From Catenuloplanes niger (lineage in GTDB: Bacteria; Actinomycetota; Actinomycetes; Mycobacteriales; Micromonosporaceae): a DNA stretch of 64,000 bases. Numbering within the stretch: position 1 is the stretch's first letter; every line of letters begins with the position of its first letter. The notes beneath the pieces were generated by a model that saw only the letters and a program-made list of their open reading frames with translations, was not told where the DNA came from and did not search any database. Location of the stretch: contig NZ_JAVDYC010000001.1 in assembly GCF_031458255.1 (NCBI RefSeq), forward strand, positions 6,705,001 through 6,769,000, given 5' to 3'. This document shows, in pieces, positions 36,215 to 45,057 of this stretch. Both the position numbers and the translations under genes were made by a program.

Positions 36215-36991
36215 GTGGTGAGGCGGCGAGGCGTGCAGGCAGACGTGGCGGCGGCCCGGCCGCGGTGGGGCCGGTACGCGGCGATCGCCGTCGTGGTCGG
36301 CGTGATCGCCGTGGGAGTGCCACCGCTGATCGCCCCGCCCGACGAGCCCGGACTACCCGTCGCGGCGTCGGCGTCACCGGCGCCGCCGGCGACGCCGGGC
36401 CCGAGCCCGGTGCCCGTCCCGAGCGCGAGCCCGAGCCCGGGTCCGGCCCCGAGCCGCAGTCCCGGTCCCGCGGCGAGTCCCAGCGCGAGCCCGAGCCCGG
36501 AACCCGGACCCGCGCGATGCGTGTCCGCCGGTGCCTCGCCGCGGCCGGCCTGCGCGGTCTACACCACCGCGCTCGGCTCCGGCTGGTCCGCCGAGGGCGT
36601 GGGCGTGAAGGTCGTCCCGGCCGGTCTGGTGCCCGGCACCGACATCGTGGCGCTGCGGGTGGAACCGAAGGAGAAGACCGCCTCGGTGTCGCTGATCGCG
36701 TCCGAGCCGTTCACCGTCCCCGACGGCACCGTGCTCAAGCTGCGGATCTACGGCGGCCGGCTGCACGGCACGGTCGCCCGGCTCGCGCTCTCGCCGACCA
36801 CCGGGTTCGCCACGGCCCGGCCGGCCACGCTGAACGCGCCGGTCGACGAGTGGGTGCCGTTCACCGTTCCGGTCGCCGACCTGCTTCCCGGCGGCGCGCC
36901 GATCCGGCGCATCGACCTGGAGATCGCCACCGAGGCCGTACCGAACGCGTACCGCTTCTTCGTCGACGACGTCGCGTTCGTGGCGCCGTGA
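36215..36991 (+). CDS. membrane-anchored protein with beta-sandwich extracellular domain, unknown
   Basis: 258 aa from GTG 36215. A basic N-terminus and one membrane helix (YAAIAVVVGVIAVGVPPLI) lead into a PSPSASPSPGP stalk (residues about 50-105) and a C-terminal domain of about 145 residues. Features such as LKLRIYGGRLHGTVARLALS, EWVPFTVPVADL and YRFFVDDVAFVAP suggest a jelly-roll/CBM-like carbohydrate-binding fold. Its stop overlaps the GTG of a histidine kinase, so it may supply extracellular sensing to that system. The binding role is inferred. Confidence 0.68.
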   Translation: MVRRRGVQADVAAARPRWGRYAAIAVVVGVIAVGVPPLIAPPDEPGLPVAASASPAPPATPGPSPVPVPSASPSPGPAPSRSPGPAASPSASPSPEPGPARCVSAGASPRPACAVYTTALGSGWSAEGVGVKVVPAGLVPGTDIVALRVEPKEKTASVSLIASEPFTVPDGTVLKLRIYGGRLHGTVARLALSPTTGFATARPATLNAPVDEWVPFTVPVADLLPGGAPIRRIDLEIATEAVPNAYRFFVDDVAFVAP

Positions 36992-38160
36992 GCGGGCAGC
37001 TGGTCGCCCCGGCCGCGATCGCCCGTGCCGTGCTGCTCGGCCGCGCGGTCGTGACGATCACCGCGGCCGCCGCCGGCCTGCTGCTGATCGAGGAACGGTG
37101 GCGGGTCCCGGCCGTGATCGCGCTGGTGACGGTCGCGACCGCGGTGCAGGTCGCGGTGCTCACCCGGCGCGCGGAGGCACTGGTCCGGTCGCCGTGGCCG
37201 GCGCTGCTCGCCGACCTGCTGGTGGCCGGCGGCGTGCTCGCGCTGAGCCGGGGCGGCATGGCGTTCTTCTGCTACTCGGCCGGCGCGGCCGCGCTGGCCG
37301 GCGCGCTGCTCGGCATGCGCGCGCTGCCGCTGTGGACGGTGCAGGCCGCGCTCGGCTTCGCGTCCGCCGCGGTGCTGCTCCGGCAGAGCCGCCCGTCGCC
37401 CGAGGTGACCGCGTTCGTGGCCGCGTTCCCGGTGCTCGGCCTGCTGGCCGGCGTCGGCGCGACCGTGGCCACCGCGGCGCTGGTCCGGTACGTGGAGCTG
37501 ACCGTCGCCGTGGTCGCGTCCGCGCAGCGCTCGGCGGCCGCGTCCGAGCGTGCCCGGCTGGCCCGGGAGCTGCACGACTCGGTCGCGAAGACGCTGCGCG
37601 GCGTCTCGTTCGCCGCGGTCGCGCTGCCGCAGTCGCTGCGCCGCCACCCCGCGCTCGCCGAGCGGCTCGCCGACACGGTGTCGCGCGGCGCCGAGGTCGC
37701 GGCCCGGGAGGCGCGCGAGCTGATGGAGGGTCTGCGCGCGGACGACCCGGGCCAGGACTTCGGGTTCGGCGTGGCCCGCGCCTGCCGGGACTGGGAGCTG
37801 CGCACCGGCGTCCCGGTCCGGACCCGGATCGACGACGTCGACCCGCCGTTGGAGACCCGGTACGAGCTGCTGCGCATCCTCCGCGAGGGCCTGACCAACG
37901 TGGAGCGGCACGCCCGCGCCGCCACGGTGTGGGTGGAGGTGAGCGCCGCGCCCGGCACGGTCGAGCTGACCGTGGCCGACGACGGCGTGGGCTTCTCCGC
38001 CGGCGGCCTCGACACCCTGCGCGCGGCCGGCCATCTGGGCCTGGTCGGCGTGCACGAACGCGCGTCCGGCGTCGGCGGCGCCGTCGAGGTGCGCTCGGTC
38101 CCGGGCCGGGGCACGCTGCTGCGCGTCCGCGCCCCGCTCCCGGCCGGAGCCACCACATGA
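36988..38160 (+). CDS. NarL-type sensor histidine kinase
   Basis: 390 aa. Roughly six membrane helices occupy residues 10-170, leaving almost no extracytoplasmic domain. A HisKA_3 box follows with H196 in ARELHDSVAKTLRG, then HATPase_c with ILREGLTNVERHA (N box), VADDGVGF and GHLGLVGVHERA. GTG overlaps the stop of the CBM-like protein. Its own stop overlaps the ATG of a 42-codon reading frame that in turn overlaps the response regulator start. Confidence 0.88.
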   Translation: MSGQLVAPAAIARAVLLGRAVVTITAAAAGLLLIEERWRVPAVIALVTVATAVQVAVLTRRAEALVRSPWPALLADLLVAGGVLALSRGGMAFFCYSAGAAALAGALLGMRALPLWTVQAALGFASAAVLLRQSRPSPEVTAFVAAFPVLGLLAGVGATVATAALVRYVELTVAVVASAQRSAAASERARLARELHDSVAKTLRGVSFAAVALPQSLRRHPALAERLADTVSRGAEVAAREARELMEGLRADDPGQDFGFGVARACRDWELRTGVPVRTRIDDVDPPLETRYELLRILREGLTNVERHARAATVWVEVSAAPGTVELTVADDGVGFSAGGLDTLRAAGHLGLVGVHERASGVGGAVEVRSVPGRGTLLRVRAPLPAGATT

Positions 38161-38285
38161 CCACGACCACGCCCGGACCGGCCGGCCACGCGCCCGGCTC
38201 CGGCACCCGCCGGCCCGCCCGAGGCGTCGCCACCCCGGGCGCGGGCGGCGGCCGCGGGGCCGGGACCGGGGAGGTGGCCGCGTGA
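38157..38285 (+). CDS. possible 42-aa linking small ORF
   Basis: ATG 38157 overlaps the kinase TGA, and the frame's TGA (38283-38285) overlaps the regulator GTG 38282. The peptide begins MTTTTPGPAGHAPGSG and is Gly/Pro/Arg-rich with no domain. Its only evident function would be to carry ribosomes from the kinase to the regulator; it may equally be an untranslated spacer. Confidence 0.35.
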   Translation: MTTTTPGPAGHAPGSGTRRPARGVATPGAGGGRGAGTGEVAA

Positions 38286-38938
38286 TCCGGGTGCTGGTGG
38301 TGGACGACAATCCGGTCGTGCGGGACGCGCTGCGGGCGCACCTGGACGCCTCCGGCGTGGCGCGGGTGGTGGGCGAGGCCGGCGACGGCCGGACCGCGCT
38401 GGCCGCCGCGCGGCGGTTGCGCCCGCACGTGACGCTGCTCGACTACCGCATGCCGGTCGCGGACGGCCTGTCGATCGTGGCGGAGCTGGCCCGGCTGACC
38501 GCCGTGCTCGCCCTGACCAGCGAGGACGCCGACGCGGTGGTCCGGGACATGTTGCGTGGCGGCGCCCGCGGCTATCTGGTGCACGGCGAGTTCGACCCGG
38601 CCGAGCTGGTCCGCGCGGTGACCGTGGTGGCGTCCGGCCGCGGCTGGCTCTCCCCGGCCGCCGCGACCGTGGCCGCCGAGTCGCTGCGCCGGGCCCAGGA
38701 GGCCGCGGAGGCCGGTGCCCGGGCGGCCGAACGACACCGCGAGACCCAGCGCCGGTACGGGCTGACGCCGCGCGAGCGTGAGGTGCTGGACCTGGTCGCC
38801 GAGGGCCTGGCCAACGTGGTGATCGCGGAGCGGCTCCGGCTGACCGAGAAGACGGTCAAGAACCACCTGCACGCGGTGTTCACCAAGCTCGGCGCGCGCA
38901 ACCGCACCGAGGCCGTGCTCCGCTGGACCGGCCGCTGA
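38282..38938 (+). CDS. NarL/LuxR-family response regulator
   Basis: 218 aa from GTG. Receiver with D8/D9 and phosphoacceptor D54 in LLDYRMPVADG; helical linker; C-terminal LuxR helix-turn-helix LTPREREVLDLVAEGLANVVIAERL and VKNHLHAVFTKLGARNRTEAV. It is the partner of the kinase upstream. The receiver's TSEDADAVVRDML replaces the more usual T-x-x loop, and the switch Lys is replaced by His in GYLVHGEFD, so its activation could be atypical. Confidence 0.87.
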   Translation: MIRVLVVDDNPVVRDALRAHLDASGVARVVGEAGDGRTALAAARRLRPHVTLLDYRMPVADGLSIVAELARLTAVLALTSEDADAVVRDMLRGGARGYLVHGEFDPAELVRAVTVVASGRGWLSPAAATVAAESLRRAQEAAEAGARAAERHRETQRRYGLTPREREVLDLVAEGLANVVIAERLRLTEKTVKNHLHAVFTKLGARNRTEAVLRWTGR

Positions 38939-39012
38939 CGCGCGCCGGCCGGGCCGGGCGCGGCTGAAGCGCGGCTGGTGCGCGACCGGGTCGCGGGTGG
39001 GACTTTCGTCTC

Positions 39013-39041
39013 AGGACATCGGCCGGTGGCGGTTCTAGCGT
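39013..39041 (+). promoter_or_regulatory. putative promoter of the DUF1996 gene
   Basis: AGGACA (39013-39018) and TAGCGT (39036-39041) are 17 bp apart. A six-bp inverted repeat CGTGCT/AGCACG (39039-39054) overlaps the -10 element and the likely transcription start. Confidence 0.35.
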
Positions 39042-39081
39042 GCTGGCGAGCACGTGATGACCGCACCGCCGGAAGGACGCC

Positions 39082-40200
39082 GTGACATTCCACCGCATGC
39101 CCAGAGGCCTGAGTCTGGCGCCGCTCGTGGCGCTGGCGATGGCTGTGAGTGCCTGTTCCGTGACCACCGTGCCGACCGCGGGCGGCTCGTCCGCGCCCGC
39201 GCTGGTGCTGCCGACCTGCATGCCGCCGGAGTACGCGGAGCAGCTCGCCACGCCGGCCGCGCAGGCCGGGCTGACCATGCCGCCGTGTGCGCCGGCCACC
39301 GGCTCGCCGGCGGCGTCCGCGCCGGCGAGCGCCTCCGCGAAGCCGGTGACCAGCACGGCGGCTCCGGCGCCGAGCGCGACCCGGCCGACGACCGCGCCGA
39401 CCGTGACCACGCCGGTGACCGTGCCGTCGTTCGCCGACGCGCCGCCGCGGGCGCAGTACCGCGAGGTGGCGGCGAACTGCACGATGACGCACCGGCGCGG
39501 GGACGACCCGATCGTCTTCCCCGGGCTGGCCGGCGCGTCGCACGATCACACGTTCGTCGGCAATCCCACGACGAACGCGTCGAGCACGCCGGAGAAGCTG
39601 GTCGGCGGGCAGACCTCGTGCCAGGACCCGAAGGACGCGTCGTCGTACTGGTTCCCGACGCTGCTGCAGGACGGCAAGCCGCTGACGCCGCAGCAGGTGA
39701 CGGTCTACTACAAGTCGGGCGTGGACGACTACCGGACCGTGCAGGCGTTCCCGGCCGGGTTCCGGCTGCTGGTCGGCAACGCGAAGGCGCCGGCCGGTGA
39801 GCAGTTCGCGGGCACCTGGAGCTGCGGCGGGCAGACGCTGACCACGATCCCGGCGTCATGCCCGGACGGGTCGTCACTGATCGTCCGCTACAAGGCGCCG
39901 AGCTGCTGGGACGGCAAGCACCTGGACACTGCCGACCACCGGTCGCACATGGCGTGGCCGGTCCGGGGCAGGTGCACGGCGAGCCACCCGGTGCCGCTGC
40001 CGATGTTCGAGATGAAGGTGCCGTACAAGCTGCCCGGCGGCGTGACCAAGGGGCTGACGCTGTCGTCCGGCGCGCCGAACACGTTCCACTTCGACTTCCT
40101 GAACGGCTGGGACCAGAAGCGCCAGGTAGAGGTGATCAAGCACTGCGTGAACGGCGGCCGGCAGTGCAACGGCGTGGGGTACGACCAGCACAAGCCGTGA
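39082..40200 (+). CDS. DUF1996 lipoprotein
   Basis: 372 aa. The lipobox VSAC places the lipidated cysteine at C25. An Ala/Pro/Thr linker (about 75-115) precedes the DUF1996 domain: FPGLAGASHDHTFVGN, QTSCQDPKDASSYWFPTLL, SCWDGKHLDTADHRSHMAWP and PNTFHFDFLNGWD. The conserved His/Asp/Cys pattern suggests a carbohydrate- or metal-related extracellular role, but the family has no firm activity that I know of. GTG 39082 follows GGAAGGA. It is a single-gene unit. Confidence 0.85.
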   Translation: MTFHRMPRGLSLAPLVALAMAVSACSVTTVPTAGGSSAPALVLPTCMPPEYAEQLATPAAQAGLTMPPCAPATGSPAASAPASASAKPVTSTAAPAPSATRPTTAPTVTTPVTVPSFADAPPRAQYREVAANCTMTHRRGDDPIVFPGLAGASHDHTFVGNPTTNASSTPEKLVGGQTSCQDPKDASSYWFPTLLQDGKPLTPQQVTVYYKSGVDDYRTVQAFPAGFRLLVGNAKAPAGEQFAGTWSCGGQTLTTIPASCPDGSSLIVRYKAPSCWDGKHLDTADHRSHMAWPVRGRCTASHPVPLPMFEMKVPYKLPGGVTKGLTLSSGAPNTFHFDFLNGWDQKRQVEVIKHCVNGGRQCNGVGYDQHKP

Positions 40201-40214
40201 TCGGGGACACTTAA

Positions 40215-40284
40215 GAAACGGAACGGTTCCGTATCGCAAAGGCGAGGCGTAGTCTCCCTGACGGATACGGGACCGTTCCGTATC
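40215..40284 (+). promoter_or_regulatory. twin TetR-type operators and promoter of the MFS gene
   Basis: Two 21-bp palindromes of the form GATACGGAAC-n-GTTCCGTATC occur at 40215-40235 (nine of ten base pairs) and 40264-40284 (nine plus one G-T). Their centres are 49 bp apart. TTCCGT (40227-40232) and TAGTCT (40250-40255), 17 bp apart, may be the promoter: operator 1 would cover -35 and operator 2 the start of transcription. The TetR gene downstream is the likely repressor. Confidence 0.7.
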
Positions 40285-40310
40285 GTAAATCGTCCTTGGG
40301 GGGACCGCGG

Positions 40311-41882
40311 ATGGATCCGCAGACCAACACAGGTCACCCGCGGCGCTGGGCCATTCTCGGCGTCCTCGTGATCTCCCTGCTCGTGGTCGTGCTCGACAAC
40401 ACGATCCTCAACGTCGCGATTCGCGTGCTCGCCGACCCGAACGAGGGCCTCGGCGCCACCCAGGCCGAGCTCGAGTGGGCCGTCAACTCGTACACGCTGG
40501 TCTTCGCGGCCCTGCTGTTCAGCTTCGGCATCCTCGGTGACCGCTGGGGCCGCAAGCGGTTCCTGATGGTCGGCCTGGCCGTCTTCGGCCTCAGCTCGCT
40601 CGCCTCGGCGTACTCGCAGAGCCCGGAGCAGCTGATCGCGATGCGCGCGCTGATGGGTCTCGGCGGCGCGGCGATCATGCCGGTCACGCTCTCCATCATC
40701 TCGGTCGTCTTCGACCCCCGCGAGCGCGCCAAGGCGATCGGGCTCTGGTCCGGCTCGGTCGGCCTCGCGGTCGCGATCGGCCCGATCCTCGGCGGCTTCC
40801 TGCTGGAGCACTTCTGGTGGGGCTCGGTCTTCCTGATCAACGTGCCGATCGTGCTGCTCGGCATGGTGCTGATCGCGGTGCTGGTGCCGGAGTCGCGCAA
40901 CCCGAACCCCGGCCGGCTCGACCTGGTCGGCGTGCTGCTCTCGGTGGCCGGCCTGACCTCGCTGGTCTACGGCATCATCGACGGCGGCGAGAACGGCTTC
41001 GACCAGCCCGCGGTGTGGGCGTTCATCGTGGCCGGCCTGGCCGTGCTCGCCGGGTTCGTCGCCTGGGAGCGGCGGTACGCGTACCCGTCGCTGGACGTGA
41101 AGCTGTTCCGCAACGGCCGGTTCTCCGCCTCGATCGCGTCCATCGGACTGGTCTTCTTCGCCAGCATGGGCACGTTTTTCTTCATGAGCTTCTACCTGCA
41201 GCTGGTCCGGGACTACTCGCCGCTGCAGACCGGCCTGCTGCTCCTGCCGTTCGCGGTGGCCCAGCTGGCGTTCGCGCCGCGCAGCGCCGCGATGGTGCAC
41301 CGGTTCGGCGGCCGGGCCGTCTCCGCGACCGGCCTGGCGATCGTCGGCGTCTCGCTGCTCGGCTTCATGCTGATCGGCGCGGACACGCCGATCTGGGTGG
41401 TGGCGGCGCTGTTCTTCCTGCAGGGCGCCGGGATGGCGAACATCATGCCGCCGGCCATGGAGGCGATCATGTCCACGCTGCCGCGTGAGCAGGCCGGTGT
41501 CGGCTCCGCGATCAGCAACACGATCCGGCAGGTCTCGGTCGCGCTCGGCATCGCGGTGCTCGGGTCCGTGCTCGCCGCGGTCTACCGCGGCCAGGTGGCC
41601 GACGCGGTCGCGGCGCTGCCGGAGACCGCGCGCGACGCGGCGTCCGAGTCGATCGCCGGCGCGTACGCGGTGGCCGCGCAGGCCGGTCCGCAGGGCGGCA
41701 CGCTGGTCACCGCCGCGAACGACGCGTTCATCAACGCGGTGCACGTCTCCGCGCTGGTCGGTGCGGTCGTGGTGTTCGTCGGCGCGCTGGTCGCGCTGAG
41801 GTGGCTGCCGGGCCGCGAGAAGGGCGCGCCGGAGTCGCGGGTCGAGCGCGCTCCCGAGGCGGCCGCGCTGCTCGAGGCGTGA
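40311..41882 (+). CDS. MFS drug exporter, DHA2 (14-TM) family
   Basis: 523 aa proton-driven exporter of EmrB/QacA type. Motif C-like and motif A regions are visible: LDNTILNVAI in TM1, GDRWGRKRFL between TM2 and TM3, and SGSVGLAVAIGPILGG in TM5. Fourteen hydrophobic helices can be counted. ATG 40311 has GGGGGGA upstream; a TTG at 40296 is less likely. The substrate is unknown. Two operators upstream and a TetR gene 95 bp downstream indicate induction by its own substrate. Confidence 0.92.
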   Translation: MDPQTNTGHPRRWAILGVLVISLLVVVLDNTILNVAIRVLADPNEGLGATQAELEWAVNSYTLVFAALLFSFGILGDRWGRKRFLMVGLAVFGLSSLASAYSQSPEQLIAMRALMGLGGAAIMPVTLSIISVVFDPRERAKAIGLWSGSVGLAVAIGPILGGFLLEHFWWGSVFLINVPIVLLGMVLIAVLVPESRNPNPGRLDLVGVLLSVAGLTSLVYGIIDGGENGFDQPAVWAFIVAGLAVLAGFVAWERRYAYPSLDVKLFRNGRFSASIASIGLVFFASMGTFFFMSFYLQLVRDYSPLQTGLLLLPFAVAQLAFAPRSAAMVHRFGGRAVSATGLAIVGVSLLGFMLIGADTPIWVVAALFFLQGAGMANIMPPAMEAIMSTLPREQAGVGSAISNTIRQVSVALGIAVLGSVLAAVYRGQVADAVAALPETARDAASESIAGAYAVAAQAGPQGGTLVTAANDAFINAVHVSALVGAVVVFVGALVALRWLPGREKGAPESRVERAPEAAALLEA

Positions 41883-41883
41883 G

Positions 41884-41928
41884 CGACGATCGGGGCGCCC
41901 GGCGACATGCGGGGCGCCCCGATCGTCG
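41884..41928. terminator. 17-bp hairpin between MFS and TetR genes
   Basis: 41884-41900 pairs perfectly with 41912-41928 over an 11-base loop, two bases after the MFS stop. It should reduce read-through into the regulator gene. Confidence 0.75.
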
Positions 41929-41977
41929 GCGGGTGGGCGCGATGGTCGATGGAAACAAGATCAAGGAGAATGACGAC

Positions 41978-42592
41978 ATGACACTCACCGCGCCGGAGGC
42001 GCCGCGATCTCCCGAGCCGCGCGCGCCGGGCCGTCCGCGGAGCAGCCGGGCGGACGAGGCGATCATCGAGGCGACGCTCGACCTGCTCGCGGAGGGCACG
42101 AGCATCGAGTCGCTCACCATCGAGGCGATCGCGGCGCGGGCCGGCGTCGGCAAGGCCACCATCTACCGCCGCTGGGCCGGCAAGGAGGCGCTGCTCCAGG
42201 ATGCGCTGCTGCGTCTCAAGGCGCCGCCGGCCGATCCGGACACCGGCAGCGTCCGGGAGGATCTGCTGACCCTGGCGCGGTCGATCGCGCGCAACCGCGA
42301 CCCGCGCGCCGCGCAGATCATGCCGTGCCTGGTGCCCGAGGCGATGCGCTCCCCGGAGCAGTACCGGCGGTACCAGCAGATAGTCGAGCCGCGCCGCCAG
42401 GTCATGCGTGAGGTGCTGCGCCGCGGCGTGGAGCGCGGCGAGCTGCGCCCCGACCTCGACGTCGAGTTCACCCTGCTCATGGTCACCGGCCCGGTGCTGA
42501 TGCAGCGGATGCTGCACTGGAACCCGCAACTGGACGACGACGCCGTGCCCGATCAGGTCGTCGACATGGTGATGAAGGCGATCTCCGTCTGA
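41978..42592 (+). CDS. TetR/AcrR-family transcriptional repressor
   Basis: 204 aa. N-terminal helix-turn-helix: ATLDLLAEGTSIESLTIEAIAARAGVGKATIYRRWAGKEAL, standard for TetR. The C-terminal ligand domain (TetR_C-like, with LTLARSIARNRDPRAAQIMPCLVPEAM and PGPVLMQRML-type helices) is typical of MFS-linked regulators. ATG 41978 has AAGGAG (41963-41968) nine bases upstream. It likely represses the MFS gene through the twin palindromes at 40215-40284. Confidence 0.9.
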   Translation: MTLTAPEAPRSPEPRAPGRPRSSRADEAIIEATLDLLAEGTSIESLTIEAIAARAGVGKATIYRRWAGKEALLQDALLRLKAPPADPDTGSVREDLLTLARSIARNRDPRAAQIMPCLVPEAMRSPEQYRRYQQIVEPRRQVMREVLRRGVERGELRPDLDVEFTLLMVTGPVLMQRMLHWNPQLDDDAVPDQVVDMVMKAISV

Positions 42593-42634
42593 GGTGTGTC
42601 GCCGCGCTGCCGGAAAACGGGCGACGCTAAGGTG

Positions 42635-42650
42635 TCGAACAGATGTGCGG
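42635..42650. promoter_or_regulatory. SOS (LexA) box-like site upstream of ruvC
   Basis: TCGAAC-AGAT-GTGCGG matches 10 of 12 defined positions of the actinobacterial LexA box TCGAAC-N4-GTTCGA. It lies immediately after a TAAGGT -10 element (42628-42633), 26 bp before the ruvC GTG. Confidence 0.5.
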
Positions 42651-42675
42651 CCGAGCTTCGGGGAGGGGTGGGCGC

Positions 42676-43251
42676 GTGCGGGTGCTCGGCATCGACCCGG
42701 GCCTGACCAGGTGTGGCGTCGGCGTGGTCGAGGGGGTTCCCGGCCGGCCGTGCACGCTGGTGGCGTACCACGTGGTCCGCACGGACGCGACCGACGAGCT
42801 GCCGCACCGGCTGCTGCGCCTGGAGACCGAGCTGAACGCGCTGGTCGGGCAGTACGAGCCGGAGAGCGTCGCGGTCGAGCGGGTCTTCGCCCAGCACAAC
42901 GTGCGCACCGTGATGGGCACCGCGCAGGCCTCCGCGGTCGCCGTGCTCTCCGGTGCCCGCCGTGGGATACCCGTGGAGACCTACACGCCGAGTGAGGTCA
43001 AGGCCGCGATCACCGGCTCCGGCGTCGCGGACAAGGCACAGATGATCACCATGGTCCAGCGCCTGCTCCGGCTGGACGCGCCGCCGAAGCCCGCGGACGC
43101 GGCGGACGCGCTCGCGCTCGCCATCTGCCACATCTGGCGCGGCGGGACGAGGGCGCGGGTGGCGGCCGCCGCCGCGAAGATCGAGGCCGCGGTGCAGAAG
43201 GCCAAGAACCAGCAAGCAGCAGCGGTACGTCAACGAGGGGGCACCCGATGA
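42676..43251 (+). CDS. ruvC: Holliday junction endonuclease RuvC
   Basis: 191 aa resolvase cutting four-way junctions. Catalytic acids are visible in [12 protein letters not shown] (first Asp), VAVERVF (Glu) and [15 protein letters not shown] (the Asp pair). GTG 42676 was chosen because GGGAGG (42661-42666) is nine bases away and RVLGIDPG begins right after it. The stop overlaps the ruvA ATG. The first gene of ruvCAB; an SOS-box-like site precedes it. Confidence 0.96.
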   Translation: MRVLGIDPGLTRCGVGVVEGVPGRPCTLVAYHVVRTDATDELPHRLLRLETELNALVGQYEPESVAVERVFAQHNVRTVMGTAQASAVAVLSGARRGIPVETYTPSEVKAAITGSGVADKAQMITMVQRLLRLDAPPKPADAADALALAICHIWRGGTRARVAAAAAKIEAAVQKAKNQQAAAVRQRGGTR

Positions 43252-43850
43252 TCGCCAGCGTCCGCGGGAAGGTGCTGGCCGTCGCGCCGGACGCCGCCGT
43301 GATCGAGGTCGGCGGCGTCGGCATGGCCGTCCAGTGCAGCCCGAACACGCTCGCCGGCCTGCGCCTCGGCGAGGAGGCCCGGCTCGCCACGTCGCTGGTC
43401 GTCCGAGAGGACTCGCTGACGCTCTACGGGTTCGCCGACGACGACGAGAAGCACCTGTTCGAGCTGCTGCAGACCGCGTCCGGGGTCGGGCCGCGACTGG
43501 CCCAGGCCGCGCTCGCGGTGCACCCGCCGGAGGTGCTGCGCAAGGCGATCGGCGGCGGTGACACGGCGACGCTCACCCGCGTACCCGGGATCGGCAAGAA
43601 GGGCGCGGAGCGCCTGGTGCTGGAACTTCGCGACCGGATCGGCCCGCTACCGATCGGCGCGGACGGCGTCACCGGCCCGACCTCCGGCGCCTGGCAGACC
43701 CAGGTCGCGCAGGCGCTCACCGGGCTGGGCTGGACGCAGAGCCAGGCCGATCAGGCGGTCGCCATGGTCGCGGAGACCGTCGACGGCCCCACCCCGCCCG
43801 TTCCGCAGCTGCTCAAGCAGGCGATCCGGCTGCTGGGCAAGACGCGATGA
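43248..43850 (+). CDS. ruvA: Holliday junction branch-migration protein RuvA
   Basis: 200 aa tetrameric junction-binding subunit. It starts [25 protein letters not shown] (OB fold), has the helix-hairpin-helix segments [17 protein letters not shown] and [22 protein letters not shown], and a C-terminal domain III ([16 protein letters not shown]) that contacts RuvB. AGGGGG precedes the ATG; both ends overlap the neighbouring ruv genes by four bases. Confidence 0.96.
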   Translation: MIASVRGKVLAVAPDAAVIEVGGVGMAVQCSPNTLAGLRLGEEARLATSLVVREDSLTLYGFADDDEKHLFELLQTASGVGPRLAQAALAVHPPEVLRKAIGGGDTATLTRVPGIGKKGAERLVLELRDRIGPLPIGADGVTGPTSGAWQTQVAQALTGLGWTQSQADQAVAMVAETVDGPTPPVPQLLKQAIRLLGKTR

Positions 43851-44893
43851 ACTCCGAGGAGGTCGTCTCCGCCTACGCGTCGCCGAGCGAGCGTGAGGCC
43901 GAGGTCAGCGTCCGGCCGAAGCGGCTGGAGGAGTTCATCGCCCAGCACCGGGTGCGCGACCAGCTCGACCTGTTGCTGAAGGGCGCGCTCGGCCGGGGCG
44001 CGCCGCCGGACCACATCCTGCTGTCCGGCCCGCCCGGTCTCGGCAAGACCACGCTCGCCAACATCGTCGCGGCGGAGCTGGGCGTCGGCATCCGCACCAC
44101 CAGCGGACCGGTGATCGAGCGGTCCGGTGACCTGGCCGCGATCCTGACCAGCCTCTCCGAGGGAGACGTGCTGTTCATCGACGAGATCCACCGGATCGCG
44201 CGGCCGGCCGAGGAGCTGCTCTACAGCGCGATGGAGGACTTCCGGGTCGACGTGGTGGTCGGCAAGGGGCCGGGCGCGACCGCGATCCCGCTGGACGTGG
44301 AGCCGTTCACGCTGGTCGGCGCGACCACCCGGTCCGGCCTGCTGACCGGCCCGATGCGGGACCGGTTCGGTTTCGTCGCGCACCTGGACTTCTACGACGC
44401 GGCCGACCTGGAGGCGCTGATCCGCCGCTCGGCCGGCATCTTCGGCATCCCGATCACGGACGACGGCGCGGGGGAGATCGCCCGCCGCTCGCGGGGCACG
44501 CCACGCATCGCCAACCGGCTGCTGCGCCGCGTGCGCGACTTCGCGGAGGTGCGCGCGGACGGCGTGATCACCCGGGACGTGGCGAAGGCGGCGCTCAAGG
44601 TCTACGACGTCGACGATCTCGGCCTGGACCGGCTGGACAAGGCGGTCGTGCACGCGCTGGTGACGTCGTTCCGCGGTGGCCCGGTCGGCCTGTCGACGCT
44701 GGCCGTGGCCGTCGGTGAGCAGCCGGACACGGTGGAGGAGGTGTGCGAGCCGTTCCTGGTCCGGGCCGGGCTGCTGGCGCGCACGCCGCGCGGCCGGGTC
44801 GCGACCGAGGCGGCGTGGCGGCACCTCGGCAAGACGCCGCCCGGCCCGATCCTGCCCGGTCAGCCGGACCTGTTCTCGCGGGGCGGGGAGTAG
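43847..44893 (+). CDS. ruvB: Holliday junction branch-migration helicase RuvB
   Basis: 348 aa AAA+ motor. Walker [10 protein letters not shown], Walker B FIDEIHR, sensor/arginine-finger region [18 protein letters not shown] and the C-terminal winged helix with [15 protein letters not shown]. Start overlaps ruvA. A 164-bp gap before yajC contains TACACT (44968-44973) as a weak -10 candidate but no clear -35 element. Confidence 0.97.
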   Translation: MNSEEVVSAYASPSEREAEVSVRPKRLEEFIAQHRVRDQLDLLLKGALGRGAPPDHILLSGPPGLGKTTLANIVAAELGVGIRTTSGPVIERSGDLAAILTSLSEGDVLFIDEIHRIARPAEELLYSAMEDFRVDVVVGKGPGATAIPLDVEPFTLVGATTRSGLLTGPMRDRFGFVAHLDFYDAADLEALIRRSAGIFGIPITDDGAGEIARRSRGTPRIANRLLRRVRDFAEVRADGVITRDVAKAALKVYDVDDLGLDRLDKAVVHALVTSFRGGPVGLSTLAVAVGEQPDTVEEVCEPFLVRAGLLARTPRGRVATEAAWRHLGKTPPGPILPGQPDLFSRGGE

Positions 44894-45057
44894 TTCTTCG
44901 CGGGACAGGGAGTAGTCGTGGATCAACGGACTGCACGCCCCTACTCGGAGTTTTCAGTCACAGGGGCTACACTCGCCGCGATCCGATAGACATTAATCTG
45001 CCTCCTCGCCTGCGCTCAGCCGGCTCCCGGGCAGACAATCAGCTGGAAGGTCTCAGC

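Noticed and set aside
34929-36377. Long minus-strand frames downstream of YebC
   Set aside because: They run antisense through yebC and the tandem repeats with no recognisable domain.
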